Under the pieces are notes generated by a model. It saw only the letters and a list, made by a program, of their open reading frames with translations, did not search any database and was not told the DNA's origin. The translations under genes and the position numbers were made by a program. Below are positions 5,563 to 7,593 of a DNA stretch of 7,593 bases, piece after piece (position 1 is the stretch's first letter; each line of letters begins with the position of its first letter). The stretch is from Deltaproteobacteria bacterium (GTDB lineage Bacteria; Desulfobacterota; Binatia; UBA9968), in contig JAHKKJ010000154.1 in the NCBI GenBank assembly GCA_020027655.1, forward strand, positions 1 to 7,593. The letters are read 5' to 3'.

Positions 5563-5656
5563 CCTTTACCGCAAACAAATGCAAAATCGCTTGGCGACGC
5601 GTAGGCAAAGCTACACGTCACTCGTGCAACCGAGCAAAATTAGTACAACCTCCGTG

Positions 5657-5695
5657 AGGTACGGGAAGTAAATCTATTGATTACTCCCCGTACCT
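5657..5695. terminator. Strong hairpin downstream of the peptidoglycan-binding gene
   Basis: AGGTACGGGAAGTAA (5657-5671) pairs with TTACTCCCCGTACCT (5681-5695), 15 positions with one mismatch, around a 9-nt loop. It begins about 56 nt after the stop of the minus-strand gene at 5751, so it may end that transcript. No T-run follows directly in the minus direction, so this would be an atypical terminator, or instead a 3'-end stabiliser or protein-binding site. CCTCCGT occurs directly repeated beside it (5649-5655 and 5693-5699). Confidence 0.4.
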
Positions 5696-5750
5696 CCGTT
5701 AATGCCCAACAGCGCGGAATTCTATTTCGTTCGTTTTACTCCACGCCTCC

Positions 5751-6260
5751 TTACCTTTTGGGCATAGGACTATCTTTCGGTATAGAGCTGCCTGGTGCGC
5801 GCTGCGGAGTAGAACCTTTTTCCAGGCTCACACCGAGTTTATCCGCGGTCTGGGAGTCCAAAATTCCCGTGACCGGTAGTTTATTGGCTTTTTGAAAATC
5901 ACGTAGCGCTTGCTGCGTCTTACCGTCCAATACGCCGTCTATTGGACCGGGGTTTAGTCCCTTCGCCTTCAGGGCTTCTTTTGCTTTTTTGATGTCGTCA
6001 GCAGTAACGCCAGCCATTCCCTGGTCGCCGGCGTCTGGACGCTGTACCCTTTCAGGGACGGTGCCCGGTTGTCCCGGCATTGGATCCGTTTGCCCAGGAA
6101 CACCTGGTGCCGTTTGCCCCGGGATCGTTGGTTGCGTTTGTCGCGGAGTACTTGGTCCGGGTCGCTCACCTGGAGCACCTTGAGCCAAGATGGATTGCGC
6201 TCCTAAGCCGACGCTGCCGGACAAGATAACCGCTGTTAGAATTTGTTTTTTTCTTTTCAT
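5751..6260 (-). CDS. Secreted proline/glycine-rich protein with peptidoglycan-binding domain
   Basis: A 169-residue protein. A Sec signal peptide comes first (MKRKKQ then a hydrophobic stretch; likely cleavage at SILA-QG, about residue 26). A Pro/Gly/Gln-rich disordered segment (about 27-80) follows, with PGQT-type repeats at 47-50 and 55-58 and a degenerate PGQPGT at 62-67. A PG_binding_1-type domain covers about 85-145 (DDIKKAKEALKAKGLNPGPIDGVLDGKTQQALRDFQ and GILDSQTADKLGV), with the family's G-P-I-D-G-x-x-D-G-K-T turn and A-x-x-x-F-Q helix. A basic, proline-rich tail ends in PKR. The domain normally anchors proteins to cell-wall peptidoglycan; no catalytic domain is attached, so the role is unclear. 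AGGGAGG lies 9 nt before the ATG. It is divergent from the binding-protein gene at 6665. Confidence 0.9.
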   Translation of the reverse strand: MKRKKQILTAVILSGSVGLGAQSILAQGAPGERPGPSTPRQTQPTIPGQTAPGVPGQTDPMPGQPGTVPERVQRPDAGDQGMAGVTADDIKKAKEALKAKGLNPGPIDGVLDGKTQQALRDFQKANKLPVTGILDSQTADKLGVSLEKGSTPQRAPGSSIPKDSPMPKR

Positions 6261-6295
6261 GAACTATTGCCTCCCTTCTGTTTTCTGATTTCTAA

Positions 6296-6308
6296 ATATT
6301 CCCCGACA
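6296..6308. repeat. Direct repeat, copy 1 (ATATTCCCCGACA)
   Basis: This 13-bp sequence recurs exactly at 6420-6432. Each copy is followed within a few bases by CCTTTAC (6313-6319 and 6440-6446). Copy 1 lies about 36 nt upstream of the peptidoglycan-binding gene's ATG, in its likely promoter or 5' leader. Confidence 0.6.
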
Positions 6309-6419
6309 CCTCCCTTTACGTTACTGTAAATTCGCAAGGGGTATGCCAGCGTGTGATTCTGGTGATTTTGCAGAGAGCGATGTATGAAAATGCCTCCAAA
6401 GGAGCAAGCAGGAGGAGAG

Positions 6420-6432
6420 ATATTCCCCGACA
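6420..6432. repeat. Direct repeat, copy 2 (ATATTCCCCGACA)
   Basis: Exact second copy of the 13-bp sequence at 6296-6308, 124 bp apart in the same orientation. The pair could be regulator sites or the remains of a short duplication. Confidence 0.6.
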
Positions 6433-6514
6433 GTAAGTTCCTTTACTCGTCTAATTGAAAAAGCATCTGTGTTGGCGAAAAGAATGATTTTTTTCTGTAC
6501 GGGTTTTGCTCTAC

Positions 6515-6543
6515 TTGACGGCTTCATCAACCTGACCTATTTT
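6515..6543 (+). promoter_or_regulatory. Promoter candidate for the binding-protein gene
   Basis: TTGACG (6515-6520, 5 of 6) and TATTTT (6538-6543, 4 of 6) are separated by an ideal 17-nt spacer. This predicts a start near 6550 and a leader of about 115 nt before the ATG at 6665. Confidence 0.5.
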
Positions 6544-6664
6544 CAAATTCGTAAAACACGTTATTCGAAAGCTGCCAGATTCTTGTGCCGGTAATATCTG
6601 AAGAGCCTTCGAGGGCACTTCGGAGTTTCGATGACTTGAGTCTTAGCAGCAAAAAGAAGATACG

Positions 6665-7593
6665 ATGCGCACAGCTCAAACCCAAATTCTTTCACGGCTA
6701 ATGTTCGCAGCTTTCCTGAGCGCTGCTCTTTTTCCTCGAGCGCTCGATGCTCAAACAGAAAAAATCAGGATCGCTTATTCGAGCCGCAGCAACACGATTA
6801 CGCCGCTCTACATTGCCGCAGACAAAGGTTTCTTTCGCGAAGAAGGCTTGGAAGTAGAGCTCATTCAGGTCAGTCCGCGGCTTGGGGCGTTGGCGGTCAT
6901 GAATGGAGATGTCTCTTTTACGACCTCCTTTGTCAGCACCTTTCGCGGCATTCTGCAGGGACTTCCCTTGAAAGTGATTTTGATTGCTCTCAAAAAGGGA
7001 ATGTATTTCTTGGTTGTGCGTCCGGAAATCAAAGACATCCAGGATCTGAAAGGCAAGAAACTCGGCGTGGCGACGGTGCGAGGAACGGACCAACTGGTCG
7101 CTGAGGAGCTGCTTCGCTCCAAAGGATTCAATCCGGCCCTTGTGCAACAACTCGTTATCGGAGAAACGCCGTTAAGGGCACAAGCGCTCGCATCCGGAGC
7201 GGTTCAAGCCGTGTCGATATCGCCGCCCTACGACCTTATGCTGCAGCAGATGGGTTACAAAGTATTGGCCGGACCGCCGGAGGTAGGCATGCCCGCTTCG
7301 GGTTTGTTCACCTCGGATCGTTTGCTGAAGGAAAATCCTCAAATGGTGAAACGGACCTTGCGCGCGTTGATCAAGGCCAACCGGTTCATCGCCGACAATC
7401 GCCAGGAGACGATCGCCGTGATGTTAAAGTGGTTGCCGCAAACAGCGGATGTCGCCGCTCGGTCCTACGATCTCGAGCTCAAAGGCATCACCCCGAATGG
7501 ACAAATGACCGACGCCGAGATGGAGAGCCTGATTGAAAGGTTGGGCGAGAAGAGGAGACCCTTAGACGAAGTGAGAGATTTTTCCCCGGTGCG
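6665..7593 (+). CDS. NitT/TauT-type ABC transporter substrate-binding protein (partial, 3' end beyond window)
   Basis: The frame is open for 309 codons from the ATG and leaves the right edge without a stop. A Sec signal peptide comes first (about 1-29, cleavage near ALDA-Q). The mature protein begins TEKIRIAYSS and shows the SsuA/NMT1-type pattern: PLYIAADKGFFREEGLEVELIQV (about 47-69), a G-D-V-S-F-T-T segment for the first ligand loop, DIQDLKGKKLGVATVRGTDQLVAEELLRSKG (about 124-154), and a late region with ANRFIADNRQETIAVMLKWL. This family feeds ABC importers for nitrate/sulfonate/taurine-like or pyrimidine-like compounds, but orphan copies are frequent in soil and sediment lineages. The typical length is 320-350 residues, so little is missing. 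Permease and ATPase genes would have to be to the right. AAGAAG close to the ATG is only a weak ribosome site. Confidence 0.88.
   Translation, partial: MRTAQTQILSRLMFAAFLSAALFPRALDAQTEKIRIAYSSRSNTITPLYIAADKGFFREEGLEVELIQVSPRLGALAVMNGDVSFTTSFVSTFRGILQGLPLKVILIALKKGMYFLVVRPEIKDIQDLKGKKLGVATVRGTDQLVAEELLRSKGFNPALVQQLVIGETPLRAQALASGAVQAVSISPPYDLMLQQMGYKVLAGPPEVGMPASGLFTSDRLLKENPQMVKRTLRALIKANRFIADNRQETIAVMLKWLPQTADVAARSYDLELKGITPNGQMTDAEMESLIERLGEKRRPLDEVRDFSPV

Larger units (their letters stand above)
6261..6664. other. Divergent 404-nt intergenic region
   Basis: It holds the Shine-Dalgarno of the peptidoglycan-binding gene (6270-6276), a 13-bp direct repeat (next entries) and a plus-strand promoter candidate (6515-6543). 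A 69-codon minus-strand frame at 6321-6530 has no ribosome binding site or recognisable domain and is not called. No RNA gene is recognised. Confidence 0.6.

Noticed and set aside
6321..6530. 69-codon minus-strand frame in the 6261-6664 gap
   Set aside because: No suitable Shine-Dalgarno, no domain or signal recognised, and it spans one direct-repeat copy and overlaps part of the plus-strand promoter candidate.
6698..7150. 150-codon minus-strand open frame inside the binding-protein gene
   Set aside because: It is antisense to a clear NitT/TauT-type binding protein and has no recognisable domain or ribosome site.
1..7593. CRISPR array, tRNA, rRNA, insertion sequence or phage genes
   Set aside because: No regularly spaced repeats, no tRNA-like cloverleaf noticed, and no transposase, integrase or phage protein in any frame examined.

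Overview
The window looks like chromosomal DNA from an uncultivated Gram-negative bacterium. The GC content looks moderate to moderately high by eye (not computed). Exported proteins carry both Tat and Sec signals, and there is a NitT/TauT-type solute-binding protein. Palindromic miniature repeats of the kind common in metagenome-derived lineages sit between genes and, once, inside a gene. Reductive-dehalogenase-like genes plus this binding-protein family would fit groups such as Binatota-like Desulfobacterota, Rokubacteria or Tectomicrobia. That placement is inference only; there is no rRNA or other phylogenetic marker here.

Left part (1-2417, all minus strand): a GlcG/HbpS-like small heme-binding-family protein lies upstream of a full-length, Tat-less reductive dehalogenase-like corrinoid/iron-sulfur protein. 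About 5 nt further on begins a second, divergent dehalogenase-like gene that runs off the left edge. It has no convincing ATG start, and a GC-rich palindromic element is embedded in its reading frame. A long imperfect inverted repeat lies in the leader of the first dehalogenase gene.

Middle (2418-3486): a divergent intergenic region holds a plus-strand promoter candidate and a strong intrinsic terminator with no gene between them, followed by a tandem-ACT-domain gene. Because the leftward gene is transcribed away from it, the terminator can only act on RNA begun inside this gap. That suggests a transcription attenuator or an orphan small RNA. After the ACT gene, a run of short palindromic repeats separates it from the convergent aldo/keto reductase gene.

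Right part (3487-6260, minus strand): a Tat-exported aldo/keto reductase, a secreted trypsin-like serine protease whose GTG start lies in a hairpin, and a secreted proline/glycine-rich protein with a peptidoglycan-binding domain. They are separated by gaps of more than 140 nt, so they are probably separate transcription units, although all three products act outside the cytoplasm.

Right end (6261-7593): a 404-nt divergent intergenic region with a promoter candidate, then a plus-strand NitT/TauT-type ABC-transporter binding protein cut by the window edge.

Most worth checking are the tandem dehalogenase-like pair with its in-frame palindrome and the leader/terminator in front of the ACT-domain gene.
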